This document shows, piece after piece, positions 63,452-64,000 of a stretch of 64,000 bases of DNA. The notes beneath the pieces are model-generated. The model saw nothing but the letters and a program-made list of their open reading frames with translations. It was not told the DNA's origin and searched no databases. A program made the position numbers and the translations under genes. Source of the DNA: Flavobacteriales bacterium (GTDB lineage: Bacteria; Bacteroidota; Bacteroidia; Flavobacteriales_F; PHOS-HE28). The stretch is taken from the NCBI GenBank assembly GCA_016788295.1, contig JAEUSY010000051.1, positions 83,387 to 147,386 on the forward strand, given 5' to 3'. Each line of letters opens with the position of its first letter. Position 1 is the first letter of the stretch.

Positions 63452-64000
63452 ATGCACCTATGCTCGTCCCGGGCACTGCGCCTTTGCGCGGCCGCCCTCC
63501 TTCTTCTGTCGACGTTCAACGTTCCACTTTCCGCCCAACGCCCCCCCGCCCAACCCAACGCCGCCGAGATCCTGCACCGCATGCAGAAGCTCAACGTGCT
63601 GGGCAGCGTGCTCTACATCGTGGCGCATCCCGATGACGAGAACACCCGCCTGATCGCCTGGCTGGCCAACGGCAAGAAGGTGCGCACCGGCAACCTCAGC
63701 CTCACCCGTGGCGACGGTGGACAGAACCTGATCGGCCCCGAGCTGGGCGACGCGCTTGGGATCATCCGCACGCAGGAGCTGCTGGAGGCGCGCCGCATCG
63801 ATGGCGGGGAGCAGTTCTTCACCCGTGCGGTGGACTTCGGCTACAGCAAGAACGCGGCGGAGAGCTTTGAGAAATGGGGCAAGCAGGAAGTGCTGAGCGA
63901 TGTGGTGCGCGTGATCCGGATGTTCCGGCCCGATGTGATCATCACCCGCTTCGCGCCCGACCGCAGCGCGGGCCACGGCCACCACGAGGCCAGCGCCATC
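63452..64000 (+). CDS. PIG-L family deacetylase (partial, runs off the right edge)
   Basis: 183 codons visible. A signal peptide (LCAAALLLLSTFNVPLSAQ) precedes the PIG-L/LmbE metallo-deacetylase start VLYIVAHPDDENTRLIAWL with the zinc motif AHPDDE at 58-63. Then come LTRGDGGQNLIGPELGDALG, RTQELLEARRIDG and the third-ligand region GHGHHEAS near the edge. Exported PIG-L proteins of this type in Bacteroidota are usually large (often over 800 aa) and of unproven substrate. The C-terminal part is outside the window. Confidence 0.92.
   Translation, partial: MHLCSSRALRLCAAALLLLSTFNVPLSAQRPPAQPNAAEILHRMQKLNVLGSVLYIVAHPDDENTRLIAWLANGKKVRTGNLSLTRGDGGQNLIGPELGDALGIIRTQELLEARRIDGGEQFFTRAVDFGYSKNAAESFEKWGKQEVLSDVVRVIRMFRPDVIITRFAPDRSAGHGHHEASAI

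Noticed and set aside
63387..63653. 88-codon plus-strand frame beginning in the heptamer spacer
   Set aside because: It is the wrong frame over the PIG-L gene start; Pro/Ser/Cys-rich and without features.

Overview
The window is a GC-rich stretch of a Bacteroidota chromosome, probably close to Flavobacteriales. The evidence is phylum-typical promoters (a -7 box of the form TAnnTTYG, sometimes with TTG or TTTG about 17-19 nt upstream), few Shine-Dalgarno sites, a type IX secretion sorting tail on a secreted protein, a two-motif DnaJ, the order rplQ-carA, and several proteins I recognise as Bacteroidota families (DUF4290, DUF6089, GH3-like). No genus can be assigned from the sequence alone.

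Layout. 1-19.1 kb, all on the minus strand: the fused str-S10-spc-alpha ribosomal superoperon in the order rpsL, rpsG, fusA, rpsJ, rplC-D-W-B, rpsS, rplV, rpsC, rplP, rpmC, rpsQ, rplN-X-E, rpsN, rpsH, rplF-R, rpsE, rpmD, rplO, secY, map, infA, rpmJ, rpsM-K-D, rpoA, rplQ. One strong promoter candidate lies upstream of rpsL. A terminator hairpin and a separate promoter follow rplQ, so carA (cut by the window edge) is probably its own unit. 19.4-34.9 kb: a Fic protein with a degenerate catalytic motif and a palindrome at its predicted transcription start; DNA repair genes (UvrD-type helicase, MutS); an RNA methyltransferase; a tRNA-Gly/tRNA-Leu/gluQ cluster; adenine deaminase; and the grpE-dnaJ chaperone pair. 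35-46.6 kb: murA with Asp in place of the fosfomycin-target Cys, DUF4290, a large OmpA-like/TPR lipoprotein, folK plus a deoxynucleoside kinase, divergent sppA, DUF2797, a GH3-family enzyme, and a second deoxynucleoside kinase. 46.6-56.9 kb: membrane pyrophosphatase, pyruvate dehydrogenase E1 beta, a LamG secreted protein, etfB-etfA, bifunctional nuclease, a CNT nucleoside transporter and a CHAP protein. 57-64 kb: a CLC antiporter, thyA, folA, a lipoprotein, a LytS/LytTR two-component pair, and a small four-helix-bundle gene (23S rRNA intervening-sequence protein family) boxed in by heptanucleotide repeat arrays, followed by a partial PIG-L deacetylase.

How the genes fit together. Most of the window is housekeeping: translation, protein export, thymidylate/folate and deoxynucleoside metabolism (thyA, folA, folK, two kinases, nucleoside transporter), energy metabolism and envelope biogenesis. 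The accessory signals are few. They are (1) a family of period-7 repeats (TGRCWRC-like) found both around the four-helix-bundle gene and, as an inverted pair, inside the ribosomal alpha operon; (2) the Fic protein lacking its catalytic His; and (3) a set of about two dozen -7 boxes, many with C in the penultimate position and several ending only 4-9 nt before the start codon, which predicts near-leaderless transcripts.
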